Shown: piece by piece, positions 32,918-43,000 of the stretch
How positions within the stretch are numbered: the first letter of the stretch is position 1
How the letters are laid out: each line of letters starts with the position of its first letter
NCBI GenBank assembly: GCA_964622305.1
Contig: CAZUPR010000003.1
Coordinates: 1 to 52,905, forward strand
Direction: 5' to 3'
Source: SKKY01 sp964622305
Lineage (GTDB): Bacteria; Bacillota; Peptococcia; Peptococcales; SKKY01
DNA length: 52,905 bases
Made by a program: the position numbers and the translations under genes
The notes under the pieces: model-generated
Databases searched by the model: none
What the model was told of the DNA's origin: nothing
Seen by the model: the letters and a program-made list of their open reading frames with translations, nothing else

Positions 32918-34246
32918 TCACCCTCGGCTGAATTTCCTAAATAAAAAAATTGCCATAATTACTGCAACAATGTCTGACAGAGGCTGAGCGTAAACCAGGC
33001 CATTCATTCCAAATAAATAATTACCAATGATTAAGACCGGAAGGAAAACAAAACCCTGCCTGGAAATGGAAAGAATAAGCGATGGTCTGGCTGCGCCAAC
33101 AGCCTGAAAGGTAACAGTAATCAGCATCAAAATACCTAAAACTGGTAGAGACATAATTATAACTTTCATAAATTGTTCTCCCAAGACTATTACACCAGAA
33201 TCATCAATAAATAACCTGACCAGGTGCTTTCCTGTAGAAAAAAAGAAAAGGGCAAAAAATGAACCGATTATGGCAGCTGCCCCACCAGTAAATTTCATGG
33301 TTGCATTCATTCTTTCTCTGTTGCCCGAGGCGTAATTATAACCAATAAGTGGCTGAACCCCTTGAGCAAGACCAATCATAATAAAGACTGGCAGCATGAT
33401 AACCCTGCCGCTGACTCCCAGAGCTGCAACGACATCGTCGCCATAGGAGGAGGCGAAATTATTTAAAACAATATTTGAAGAGCTCATGAGAACAGAGTTT
33501 AAAGAAGCCGGAATGCCGATGGTAAAAATCTCCATAATAATATTTCTTTCCAGGGTAAAATATTTCCAGGCAATAGAGAGGATACTTTGCCCGCTAATTA
33601 GATATCTTATATAGTAGCCAACGGATAAAATATTAGAAATTATGGTGGCAATAGCTGCCCCTTTTACTCCCAAGCCCAGCCAAAGAATAAAAATTGGGTC
33701 CAGAATTATATTTATAATTGTGCCCAGCATCATGCCGAACATGGCAACCTTAGCTGCCCCCTCGGCTCTTATGGTCTGACCCAGAGAAAAACTAAGAATA
33801 ACCGCCGGAGCCCCAAGAGCTATAATAAAGAGGTAGTCATGGGCAAAAGTCCATGTGTTTTCACTGGCGCCAGAAATTTTTAAAAGTCCGGGCATGAAGA
33901 GCAAGGCAAGAATAGTGCAGATGATGCCTGTGAAAATAGCTGCATAAAAAGAAAAGGATGAGGTCATCTTAACCTTATCGTAATCTTTCATCCCTAAAAG
34001 CCTGGAGATGTAGGCCCCGCCACCAATGCCAAAAACACTGCCAAAGGCCATGAGGAAAAGAAAGATAGGCATGGTAATTGTTACGGCGGCAACCTGGTAA
34101 GGATCATTAAGCTGGCCAACAAAAAAAGTGTCTGCCAAGTTATAAGCTACAGACACCAGCATCCCCATTATGGTTGGGATAGCTAAAGTAAAAACTGCCT
34201 TGGGAACAGGCAGGTTTTCAAAGATTTCATTTCTATTTAAACTCAT
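32918..34246 (-). CDS. MATE family efflux transporter
   Basis: This 442-residue transporter has 12 predicted helices and the MATE features: VPKAVFTLAIPTIMGMLVS at the start, YNLADTFFVGQL, GGGAYISRLLG, and the second-half repeat IGIPASLNSVLMSSSN and GLAQGVQPLIGYNYASG. It would export drugs or metabolites with Na+ or H+. It leads an apparent operon with the prepilin-like, radical SAM and DUF554 genes (gaps of 6, 2 and -1 bases). The substrate is unknown. Confidence 0.94.
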   Translation of the reverse strand: MSLNRNEIFENLPVPKAVFTLAIPTIMGMLVSVAYNLADTFFVGQLNDPYQVAAVTITMPIFLFLMAFGSVFGIGGGAYISRLLGMKDYDKVKMTSSFSFYAAIFTGIICTILALLFMPGLLKISGASENTWTFAHDYLFIIALGAPAVILSFSLGQTIRAEGAAKVAMFGMMLGTIINIILDPIFILWLGLGVKGAAIATIISNILSVGYYIRYLISGQSILSIAWKYFTLERNIIMEIFTIGIPASLNSVLMSSSNIVLNNFASSYGDDVVAALGVSGRVIMLPVFIMIGLAQGVQPLIGYNYASGNRERMNATMKFTGGAAAIIGSFFALFFFSTGKHLVRLFIDDSGVIVLGEQFMKVIIMSLPVLGILMLITVTFQAVGAARPSLILSISRQGFVFLPVLIIGNYLFGMNGLVYAQPLSDIVAVIMAIFLFRKFSRG

Positions 34247-34382
34247 TTCTGTCCTTCTTTCGAAAAAATATAAGTTGGATGAACAATTATACCATAAATA
34301 AAAAGAATGTGTCGTGAATAGACTTGGAATAAATTGGGTATTTTATTTAAGAGAAAGTATTTTGATTTTGGGAGGTTATAAT

Positions 34383-35135
34383 ATGAAATTATTAAACAGA
34401 ACGGCTTTTATCACCGGAGCTGGCTCAGGAATTGGCCGGGAAATTGCCCTTGCCTTTGCTCAGGCGGGTGCCCTGATTATTTCAGCAGATATAAATAAGG
34501 AAGCTGCGGAAGAGACAATGAATATTATTCAGGATTATGGCGGCAAGGCCATTGCTGTTGAGGTTGATGTTGGCGATTTTACCAGTTTTGAAAATGCTAT
34601 GAAAGAGGGCATGAAAGATTACGGTAAAATTGATATACTTGTAAACAATGCCGGTATTTTTGACGGAGATAATGATTTACTCTCAACCGATCCCGATGTT
34701 TTTTCCCGGGTGGTTGATGTAAACTTAAAGAGTGTCTATTATGGAATGAAACTTGTTTTAAGAAATATGGTCCGGACCCAAAGAGGAGTTATCATAAATA
34801 TATCTTCTATTGCAGGAATCAGGGGTGCTTTAGCAAGCCCGGCCTACACGGCTACTAAACATGGGGTAATTGGTTTAACCAAGGATGTGGCTGCCAAATA
34901 CGGACAATATGGAATCAGAGCCATTGCAGTCTGTCCTGGAACCATTGAGACTTCTATGACTAAAGATATTCTAAGCTTTCAGAATGAAGAAACTAAGGCT
35001 TTAATGAACTCTATCCCGCTAAAAAGAGCAGGTAAGGCCGAAGAAGTTGCTAAGCTGGTGGCCTTTTTAGCATCAGAAGATGCCAGCTATATAACAGGAA
35101 CAGAAATAATTATCGATGGTGGTATGACCATTTAA
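34383..35135 (+). CDS. SDR family NAD(P)-dependent oxidoreductase
   Basis: This 250-residue short-chain dehydrogenase has the cofactor motif TGAGSGIG (about 11-18), the ADINKE acidic end of strand 2 (favouring NAD), NNAGI, the catalytic NISSIAG Ser and YTATK motif, and PGTIETSMT. It ends IIDGGMTI as in classical SDRs. The ATG at 34383 follows GGGAGG by seven bases; the upstream 23-residue extension is not part of the fold. The gene has a palindrome after it and is not linked by function to the B12 uptake genes. Substrate unknown. Confidence 0.95.
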   Translation: MKLLNRTAFITGAGSGIGREIALAFAQAGALIISADINKEAAEETMNIIQDYGGKAIAVEVDVGDFTSFENAMKEGMKDYGKIDILVNNAGIFDGDNDLLSTDPDVFSRVVDVNLKSVYYGMKLVLRNMVRTQRGVIINISSIAGIRGALASPAYTATKHGVIGLTKDVAAKYGQYGIRAIAVCPGTIETSMTKDILSFQNEETKALMNSIPLKRAGKAEEVAKLVAFLASEDASYITGTEIIIDGGMTI

Positions 35136-35208
35136 CATTTGGGGACGCAACATTTTATCTGATTTTAGAATGAGTGTAAAATCAGATAAAATGTTGCGTC
35201 CCCAAATG
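35136..35208. repeat. Palindromic repeat, copy A
   Basis: Two perfect 31-base arms (35136-35166 and 35178-35208) enclose an 11-base loop. The outer core CATTTGGGGACGCAACATTTT is shared with the other copies; the inner arm (ATCTGATTTT) is unique to this copy. It starts at the base after the SDR stop and ends 13 bases before btuC. Confidence 0.95.
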
Positions 35209-35221
35209 CAGAGGAGATTTT

Positions 35222-36265
35222 ATGGATAAGACAAAAAGAAAAAGAAATCTTTTTATTATAGGCTCCCTCCTCCTGGCCTTGACTGTGGTCGTTATTTTTT
35301 CAGTCAGCATAGGCCAGGCTGATGTGAGCTTTATGAAAGCCGCAAATATAATTGGCAGCAAGATTCCTTTTTTAAAAAGTATAAGTGACATCAGTGACGT
35401 CAAAGAAAGTCAGGAAACTATAATCTTAAAAATTCGACTGCCCAGAATTATTCTGGCTGCTTTAATAGGCATGGCACTGGCTGCAGTTGGGACTACCTTC
35501 CAGGGACTTTTAAAAAACCCCATGGCTGATCCATACATAATTGGTGTTTCTTCCGGTTCTGCCTTGGGCGCTGCCCTGGCTATCGTCTCAGGAATAAGCC
35601 TTACTTTTGGCTATTTTATGGTCCCTCTGTCTGCTTTTGCCGGAGCCCTGGTGAGTATTTTTACAGTTTATAATATTGCCAGAGTGGGCAATAAAATCCC
35701 CGTCTATAATTTACTTTTGTCGGGAGTGGCCCTCTCTTCTTTTTTATCGGCCTTGACCTCCCTGCTTATGATTTTAAATTCTAAAGAAACCAGCCAGATT
35801 CTTTACTGGATGTTGGGCAGCTTTTCTGGCAAAACCTGGGAGCACGTCCGTATAGCCCTGCCACTGATTGCCCTTGGGATTATCTCCCTCTATTTTTTTA
35901 CCCGGGAATTAAACCTTCTCCTCTTTGGCGAAGCAACAGCGCAGAACCTGGGAGTTAACGTAGAAAAAACAAAGAAAATTTTGCTTATCCTGGGTTCCTT
36001 TACTGTAGCCTCAGCTGTAGCCGTAAGTGGAACTATCGGTTTCGTTGGCCTCATTGTACCCCATGCCGTCCGCCTGGTAACTGGATCTGACCACAGAATT
36101 CTTCTGCCTGCTGCCAGCCTTGCTGGTGGCGTTTTTATGGTTTTTGCCGATACTATAGCCAGGACAATTTTAAGCCCGGCAGAAATCCCCGTTGGCATCA
36201 TAACTGCCCTTTTTGGTGGCCCCTTCTTTATCTATCTCTTAAAATCCAAAAAAACCATTGCTTAA
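35222..36265 (+). CDS. btuC: FecCD/BtuC-family ABC transporter permease (corrinoid uptake)
   Basis: This 347-residue permease has about ten membrane helices and the FecCD hallmarks RLPRIILAALIGMALAAVG, QGLLKNPMADPYIIGVSSGSALGA and the ATPase-contact GTIGFVGLIVPHAVRLVTGSDHR. The family serves siderophores, haem and vitamin B12. I assign corrinoid because cbiZ lies in the same operon. GAGGAG precedes the ATG by five bases. No cobalamin riboswitch is seen upstream. Confidence 0.88.
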   Translation: MDKTKRKRNLFIIGSLLLALTVVVIFSVSIGQADVSFMKAANIIGSKIPFLKSISDISDVKESQETIILKIRLPRIILAALIGMALAAVGTTFQGLLKNPMADPYIIGVSSGSALGAALAIVSGISLTFGYFMVPLSAFAGALVSIFTVYNIARVGNKIPVYNLLLSGVALSSFLSALTSLLMILNSKETSQILYWMLGSFSGKTWEHVRIALPLIALGIISLYFFTRELNLLLFGEATAQNLGVNVEKTKKILLILGSFTVASAVAVSGTIGFVGLIVPHAVRLVTGSDHRILLPAASLAGGVFMVFADTIARTILSPAEIPVGIITALFGGPFFIYLLKSKKTIA

Positions 36266-36280
36266 AAGGAGCCTTTACTT

Positions 36281-37558
36281 ATGACTGATCATCTGAATAT
36301 TAAAGAGCTTTATTTTTCTTATTCTCAGGATAATATTCTGCAAAATATAAATATTTCTATCAAAAGAGGCAGCTTTATAAGCATTGTTGGTCCCAATGGA
36401 TCTGGTAAATCTACCCTGCTTAAAAATATTGCTAAAAATCTCCGGCCAAATTCCGGGGAGATTTGGTTTGAAACCCTTGACCTTCTGAAGATGACCCCCT
36501 TGGAACTGGCAAAAAAAATGGCAGTTGTCCCCCAAACCTTTAATATCGATTTTCCTTTTTCTGGCCTGGATACCGTCCTAATGGGGCGGACCCCTTTTCT
36601 GAAGCGCTTTCAAGCAGAGACAGATAAAGACTATGCCCTGGCAGAATGGGCAATGAAACTAACTAATACCTGGCATTTTCGTGACAGGTCTGTAACCCAG
36701 CTATCAGGTGGCGAGCTGCAAAGGGTTATCCTGGCCCGGGCTCTGGTTCAGGAGCCAGAAATTATTCTTTTGGATGAACCCACTGCCCACCTGGATATCC
36801 AGCACCAAATGGAGCTTCTAGAACTTTTAGAAAGCCTCAACAAGACCAGTAACCTAACTGTGATTGCTGTCCTCCACGATCTTAACCTGGCCAGCCAATT
36901 TTCAGATGAAATTATTATGCTTAAAAATGGGCAGATTTTTGCCCAGGGTCCAACAGATCAGGTTCTAACTGCCGGAAATATCAGAGAAGTTTATGGCATG
37001 GAGGTTCTTCTGGCCGAAAATCCTCTTAATCAAAAATTAAATATCATCCCTCTGGCCCGCAGTAAGGAAGCCGAGAGTCAAAAGAAAAATTTTAAAATAC
37101 ATATAATTTGTGGTGGCGATAGTGGTGCCTACCTGATGGACCGGCTTTTGCAGATGGGCTACCAGCTTTCTACTGGAGTTCTTAATATTGGGGACACCGA
37201 CTGGACCAAAGCAAAAAAGGCCGGGATAGAGCTTGTTGAAGAGGCTCCCTTTGCCGGCATAAGTCAGGCAAGCAAGGAAAAAAATTTAGCCGCCATTTTA
37301 ACTGCCGATTTGCAGGTAATTACTCCTGTCCCCTTTGGTCTGGGAAATCTGGCCAATCTGGAAGCAGCTCTGGAGGGTGCGCAAAAAGGAATAAAAACTG
37401 TTATTATAAAAAACAATGACCCACTTTTAAACCAGGATTTCACCCATGGGAAAACCGAAGAAATTTTAGCAGCTTTAAAGGATGCTGGCGCTATTTTTGC
37501 TGACGATTATGCCCATTTCTTTGATCTCCTTAAGGAGGAAGCTGATGATGGAGAATAA
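36281..37558 (+). CDS. btuD: Corrinoid ABC transporter ATPase BtuD with a C-terminal extension domain
   Basis: Residues 1-250 form an iron/B12-type ABC ATPase: Walker A GPNGSGKST, MAVVPQTFNIDFPF, signature LSGGELQRVILARAL, Walker B IILLDEPTAHLD and LHDLNLA. The protein is 425 residues, about 165 longer than usual. The extension (about 265-425) starts FKIHIICGGDSGAYLMDRLLQMGY and has strand/helix order with VLNIGDTDW, PFGLGNLANLEAAL and KTVIIKNND, like a Rossmann-type binding domain; I cannot name it. It starts 15 bases after btuC and overlaps cbiZ. Confidence 0.9.
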   Translation: MTDHLNIKELYFSYSQDNILQNINISIKRGSFISIVGPNGSGKSTLLKNIAKNLRPNSGEIWFETLDLLKMTPLELAKKMAVVPQTFNIDFPFSGLDTVLMGRTPFLKRFQAETDKDYALAEWAMKLTNTWHFRDRSVTQLSGGELQRVILARALVQEPEIILLDEPTAHLDIQHQMELLELLESLNKTSNLTVIAVLHDLNLASQFSDEIIMLKNGQIFAQGPTDQVLTAGNIREVYGMEVLLAENPLNQKLNIIPLARSKEAESQKKNFKIHIICGGDSGAYLMDRLLQMGYQLSTGVLNIGDTDWTKAKKAGIELVEEAPFAGISQASKEKNLAAILTADLQVITPVPFGLGNLANLEAALEGAQKGIKTVIIKNNDPLLNQDFTHGKTEEILAALKDAGAIFADDYAHFFDLLKEEADDGE

Positions 37559-38318
37559 AATAAGCAGCCCCAAAGGCCACATCCTGATTCGAAATGAAAA
37601 TAATATGGCCCTGCTTTTTTCCAGAGAGATGCTGACTCTCTCCACTTCACAACTAAATGGCGGCATGAGTAAAAATCTTAAGAGCATTTTTAATCACCAG
37701 CTGACTGATTGGATTGAAAGTGTTGATCAGCTGCCGGAAAAAAGTGTGACTTCTTTTTTGGCTGGAAAAGCGAGGGATCTGGGCCTGGTGGCAGTCGAAA
37801 GCTCAGGTCTTATGACCACAGCATCTATGAAAAATGCCTCAGTGAAATTTTATGAGGATCAGGATTTTTCTTTCATCCTGGTGATTTCAGGCGGGGCAGG
37901 GGTTAATGCCCTTCGTTCCGGCGATCCTCCAACCTACAGAGAGACTGGCCCAAATGATTTTCAAGCTTTGGGAGGGACCATCAACATCATCCTCCTCCTG
38001 GAATTTGCCCTTCCACCAGAGGCCCTGGCAAGACTTGCAATTATTATAACCGAGGCAAAAACTGCAGCCCTCCTTGATTTGGGAATAAAAAGTTCTGTCA
38101 GTCTGGAGCCGGCTACCGGAACAGGCACTGATGGTTTTATTTTGACCTGTCACCAGGAAGATGATAAAGTTTTTACAGATGTTGGCAACCATTCTTTTTT
38201 GGGCAGCACTATCAGCTCTTATATTAAAGAAGGAGTTGCCTCTACCTTAATTAAGGAAAAAAATGACTATATAGAAAGAGAAAGGAAAAAAAATCATGCA
38301 AATAATGAAGGAAAATAA
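37545..38318 (+). CDS. cbiZ: Adenosylcobinamide amidohydrolase CbiZ
   Basis: CbiZ cleaves the amide of adenosylcobinamide (or pseudo-cobamides) to adenosylcobyric acid so that the lower ligand can be replaced. The 257-residue protein shows GGTINIILLLEFALPPEALAR, ITEAKTAALLDLGIKS and the ATGTGTDGFILTC signature of the family. The ATG at 37545 follows AAGGAGG by six bases and overlaps the btuD end by 14 bases. This is the gene that identifies the neighbouring transporter as a corrinoid importer. Confidence 0.93.
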   Translation: MMENKISSPKGHILIRNENNMALLFSREMLTLSTSQLNGGMSKNLKSIFNHQLTDWIESVDQLPEKSVTSFLAGKARDLGLVAVESSGLMTTASMKNASVKFYEDQDFSFILVISGGAGVNALRSGDPPTYRETGPNDFQALGGTINIILLLEFALPPEALARLAIIITEAKTAALLDLGIKSSVSLEPATGTGTDGFILTCHQEDDKVFTDVGNHSFLGSTISSYIKEGVASTLIKEKNDYIERERKKNHANNEGK

Positions 38319-39255
38319 AGTGAAAGAAAATAAAGGCAAAAAAATCCAGGCCAGCCAAAGGAAAATTTTTGCAATCGGCCTCCTCCTCACCCTGCTTATC
38401 TTTTTGTTGGCCGGATGTTCCGGTAAGCAAAAGGAAGCAATTGAAGGAGAGCGAGTCTTTACCGACTTTTTTGGCCAGCAGGTTGAAATAAAAGAAGCTC
38501 CCCAGAGGATTCTTTCCCTCTCTCCTGCCGCAACTGAAATTCTTTTTGCCCTGGGCCTTGATGAAGAAATTGTAGGCACCACGGACTATTGCAGTTACCC
38601 AGAAGCCGCCCTTAGCAAGCCTAAAGTTGGTGGTTTTACAAATCCCAATATGGAAATAATTGTGCAGGCAGAGCCGGATTTGATTCTTCTTGCCTCCGGA
38701 GTCCAGACCGAATATATTGAGGCTTTTAAGAAATATGGCCTGACAACCTTTGCTCTTGATGCTCAAACCATCGACCAGGTTATAGAAAATATCTTGCTGG
38801 TGGGAGATATTACGCTCAGACAAGATGAGGCCAAAATAATTACTGATGATATGCTTAGCCGCATCAACTTTGTCAAAGAAAAAACCCAAGGTCTGGAAAA
38901 GCCCCTGGTCTTTTTTGAAGTTTGGGATGATCCCCTGCTTTCAGCCGGGCCCGAAACATTTATTGCCGATATTTTAGAAATTTCTTCAGCAGAAAACTTT
39001 GCTGCTGATGCAAAATCTGATTATCCTCAAATTAGCCTGGAGCTCCTTTTAGAGAGAGATCCAGATATTTATATGGCCATAGACCATAAAAACAATCTGC
39101 CCGCCGGCGAAAGACCAGGTTTTCAAAATTTACAGGCAGTACAAAATGGTAAATACTTTCGTATTGAAGACGACCTGGTAACCAAGCCAGGCCCCAGAGT
39201 TATTTTAGGCCTTGAAGAAATAGCCAGGAACATCCACCCCGACATCTTCAACTAA
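38296..39255 (+). CDS. btuF: Corrinoid-binding lipoprotein BtuF-like
   Basis: This 319-residue solute-binding protein has a long basic N-region then a lipobox ending LLAGC (about Cys41). The Peripla_BP_2 fold follows with RILSLSPAATEILFALGLDEEIVGTTDYCSYP, the characteristic B12/iron-siderophore strand, and QAEPDLILLASG. It is last of btuC-btuD-cbiZ-btuF and overlaps cbiZ by 23 bases. Ligand inferred to be a corrinoid from the operon; a siderophore cannot be excluded from the protein alone. Confidence 0.88.
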   Translation: MQIMKENKVKENKGKKIQASQRKIFAIGLLLTLLIFLLAGCSGKQKEAIEGERVFTDFFGQQVEIKEAPQRILSLSPAATEILFALGLDEEIVGTTDYCSYPEAALSKPKVGGFTNPNMEIIVQAEPDLILLASGVQTEYIEAFKKYGLTTFALDAQTIDQVIENILLVGDITLRQDEAKIITDDMLSRINFVKEKTQGLEKPLVFFEVWDDPLLSAGPETFIADILEISSAENFAADAKSDYPQISLELLLERDPDIYMAIDHKNNLPAGERPGFQNLQAVQNGKYFRIEDDLVTKPGPRVILGLEEIARNIHPDIFN

Positions 39256-39260
39256 CACCC

Positions 39261-39300
39261 GGGGACGCAACATTTTGTCCGGACAGAATGTTGCGTCCCC
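39261..39300. repeat. Palindromic repeat, copy B
   Basis: Two 20-base arms, GGGGACGCAACATTTTGTCC and its near-exact complement (one A/G difference giving a G-T pair), with no loop bases beyond the centre. It starts five bases after the btuF stop. It shares the core of copies C and D. Confidence 0.95.
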
Positions 39301-39330
39301 AAATGCAAATAAAAAGGAGAGATTCATCTT

Positions 39331-39885
39331 ATGCTAAACCGTGAAAAAGCAATGGAACTTTTACTTAAATACAATCAAAACCAGGCTCTTATTAACCACG
39401 CCCTGGCTGTAGAAGCTGTCATGAAATATTTTGCCCAAAAATTTGACCAGGATGAAGAATATTGGGGTTCAATAGGACTCATCCATGACCTGGACTATGA
39501 GCAGTATCCTGAAGAACACTGTCAAAAAACCAAAGAAATCCTGGAAGCTGAGGGCATAAGCCAGGAAGTTATCAGGGCAATTATGTCCCATGGCTGGAAG
39601 CTTTGCACAGATGTAAAACCTGAACATATTATGGAAAAGGCTCTTTATGCTACTGATGAATTAACCGGCCTTATTAATGCAACTGTTCTAATGAGGCCAG
39701 AAAAAAGTATCGAGGGCTTGGAAGTAAAATCCGTGAAGAAAAAATTTAAATCCAAAGGCTTTGCAGCTGGAGTTAACAGAGATGTAATTTTAGAAGGTTG
39801 CCAAATGCTGGATATGGATCTTGATGAAGTTATTCAGTGGGCCATTGATGGTATGAAAGAAGAAGCCCAGGCCCTGGGCCTCTAA
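39331..39885 (+). CDS. HD-domain phosphohydrolase-like protein
   Basis: This 184-residue protein has the HD pattern: His23 in NHALAVEAVMKYF, His52-Asp53 in GLIHDLDYEQYP, and the later MSHGW and TDELTG (Asp). This is the HDIG-type metal phosphohydrolase fold, but short and without a partner domain. Nucleotide or phosphoester hydrolysis is expected; the substrate is unknown. AAAAGGAGAG precedes the ATG. Palindromes flank it on both sides (copies B and C), so it may be an independent unit. Confidence 0.88.
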   Translation: MLNREKAMELLLKYNQNQALINHALAVEAVMKYFAQKFDQDEEYWGSIGLIHDLDYEQYPEEHCQKTKEILEAEGISQEVIRAIMSHGWKLCTDVKPEHIMEKALYATDELTGLINATVLMRPEKSIEGLEVKSVKKKFKSKGFAAGVNRDVILEGCQMLDMDLDEVIQWAIDGMKEEAQALGL

Positions 39886-39897
39886 TCTGCATCCGGG

Positions 39898-39959
39898 CAC
39901 TAACATCCGGGGACGCAACATTCTGTTCGGACAGAATGTTGCGTCCCCGGATGTTAGTG
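39898..39959. repeat. Palindromic repeat, copy C
   Basis: Two perfect 29-base arms (39898-39926 and 39931-39959) with loop TCGG. The core GGGGACGCAACATTCTGT is shared with copies B and D; the flank CACTAACATCC is palindromic here but different in the others. It lies between the HD gene and the PPDK-like gene. Confidence 0.95.
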
Positions 39960-40005
39960 TTGAGCTGGGCTTATTTGGGTAATAGTTTTCCGGAGGGTGA
40001 TTTGC

Positions 40006-43000
40006 ATGGAAACTATTTTTAAATCTGAGGCTTTAAGGGCTAATCTGGAGCAAACCCGTGAGGACCCCACCCAGCTTGACCAGGATTTTATTTGCTTCAT
40101 TAATCTGTCGGAAGATTTTTATGGCATCAATTCCCGGGCTAAAGAATTTGCCCAGGAGTATCACCACAAGTATGCCAATTTTGATTTCATCCTGGAAACA
40201 CTCCACCACATAACTGTATCAGATATCTGGTTTTACAAGGATCTCCCTCAAAGCAGGCAGGCCCTTCTTTTTATGGTCAAAATTTTTGAAGACCTCTTTC
40301 TCAAAAATCTTTCCTCTCCCCAAAGAGAATTTCTCATTAAAATGATTTTTAAATTCATAGACAAACTGGCTAAGGATCAGGAAAAAGCTGACCTTGAGAC
40401 AATCACCCTTGCTCTTAATCTTTTAAAAAAGCAAGCGGAAGCTGACCCCCAACTTTTTATTTATAATAACAACTATCTTAAAACCTACCTCTATCAGGCC
40501 CAAATCTTGCCCGAAATCAAGGATGAAATCCTGGAATTTACCCGTAAAATCATGCTTATGAGCCTGGACTACTGGCAAGATAGTCTGGATTTACAAAAAA
40601 TACCCAAAATTAAGCCAAACTTTTTCACTTCTATTAAAGAAAATATCCAAGAGGCTTCCGACTGGAAGCAACTTATTAAAAATCCATTTTTTCCTGATAT
40701 TGCCAACTATTTAAGAAAAGTTGCCGATGAACCCAGCCAGCCAATCGACAAATTCAACTACCTTTTTTACATAATGCACCTGCCCGGCATGAGACAGCTG
40801 GAAAACCACCTCCTCTATGACATCAACCGCCTGCTTAAAGACATCATTAAAGACATGGACCAGGAGGAAGTCGCCCGCTTTATCGATGTAACCTTTCGCC
40901 TCTTTAAAGAATTTAAAGACCAGCACACATCCACCATTTTGGACTGCATTCAAACCCTGGGCCGGGAAATTTCTGCCAGCGGCGATTTGGCACTAATTAA
41001 TCACCTAATAGCCAACATCATTAGCTTTGGCTTTATTTATCCTGGGCAAATTACCATTTCCAGTGACTGGCAGGTAGAAAACAATAAGAATCATGTCAAA
41101 AATATCCGGGTCTGGCTTGATCTGATTGAAAGCTCACCAAAAAAATTTAAAACCCTTCTGGCCGCCCTGATTGTCAATTTGAAAATGGCCGGTATTTTTA
41201 TTTCTGATACCGATCTTTTCCAAAGAGATATAAGCAAACTTTTAAACTCAGAAATTACACCCATGTACAAGCAAATAAAAAAACTTGCCCGGATTTTTCC
41301 TGTTTATTTCAAGGAAGTTGGAGCCGAGGGCAGGCTGCGTGAGGTCACCACTGCTATGGACGAAATCTGTGGCAGACGGGATATTCTTATGCATTTTATC
41401 AGAAAGCAGGTTCATGCTGAGAGCAATAATACACAAATTTCCCTGGCTGAAAAAACTGCCGATTTCTGGCTTAATGCCGATGCAAAGAATCTTCTTCCTT
41501 TTCTACCAGCCGATGTGCAAAAAACCATCAATCCTAACTCAAAATATTTTAAGGGGCTCCACAAAATCTTGCAGGATGCTTCTTTTCACTTCCAGACTAA
41601 TCATCTGGGCCTTTTAAAACTGCCCGAAAAAGAAATTACAGATTTTATAAGTAATCACCCACTCGATAATAAGGCCGACAAAAAAAGGCTGCTCAACTTT
41701 TTTGAGCTCTACAAGCTTTTAGTGGAAAAATATTCCCTGGAATCCGCCGATCTTCTGACCACCATGGAAGAAGCAGGCTTTTTCTCTGAGGAAGATATGC
41801 ATAAAAGCCGGGAACTTTTCGCCCAGCCCAGCCCAAAAAATCAATTAAGACATCTCTTCAAACTTATGGGTCAGCTCAAAGAAGTTATTTGCGACCCCAA
41901 AGAATCCCAAGCCTTTGAAAGCATCTACTATAAAAGGCACATTGCCGTAGGAATTCCTTCTATGTATGGACAATATTCCGAGAAAAAATTTGAAGCTCTG
42001 GGCTTAACCTATCGAATGGAGAGAGCCTCCTCCCAGTTAATGGCCGAGATTCTTGCCGATTTGAAATTGGACTACATCACAGCAAAAACTTTGCGCTCGA
42101 TTTATGAAATCCTGGAACTATTTAAAGAGGGACTTCTTTTGGACGGAGTGGAGAATCAAGACTTTAACTCCAATCTTGACATGTTTTATTTTAGCCTCAA
42201 CTCAACAAGCTTCACCCTAAATCAGTACATGAACATCTTCCGATTTATGGCCCTCAACATCAAAGAAATTATTAATGAGTACTTCATGCGCTTTTACGAC
42301 GAAGCTCTGGAGCAAATTATCCCCCACCTCTTTGGGCCGGGCCAGGAAATTCTTTTAAAAAAATCTGAAGAGTTTTACCGGGAAGTCCTCTCTCTCTCCT
42401 TTCTCATTCAGGAGCTGGATTTCTTTGTCACCCATTGCATAAATAAATTATCAGCCCTTTTAGAAAATTATCCCGAGGATTACATCAGCAGAATGATGAC
42501 CTATAATCCAGACTTGGCCATTACCTCTTTTAATGAGGACTGCCCGCAAATGGACAACAGGGTTTTTCTTGGGGCCAAGGCCTATTACCTAAAGAAGCTG
42601 ACCTCCTATGGTCTGCCCGTTCCACCCGGTTTTATTATTACCACAGAGGTTTTTCGCCACAGGGATATTGTGCTCGGCCATCCTCACATGAGCTTGGAGT
42701 TAGATAAGTCAATTAAGAGGGAGATAGAAAAGCTCCAGGAGCTTTCCGGCAAAAAGTTTGGCAGCCCGGTGGACCCCCTCTTTTTGTCGGTCCGTTCTGG
42801 AACGGCTATCTCCCTGCCCGGGGCTATGAATACTGTTCTCAACGTAGGTATTAATGACGAAATCGCAAAAAAAGTCAGCAAAAATCCCCAGGAAGCCTGG
42901 ATGATCTGGGATTCTTACCGGCGGTTTATTCAAAGTTGGGGTATGATTAATGGTATCGAAAGGTCAGTTTTTGACAGGCTGATTAATGATTTTAAAACCC

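Noticed and set aside
34247..34382. A riboswitch in the leader of the SDR/btu run
   Set aside because: I looked for B12-box and other aptamer blocks and saw only AT-rich sequence.
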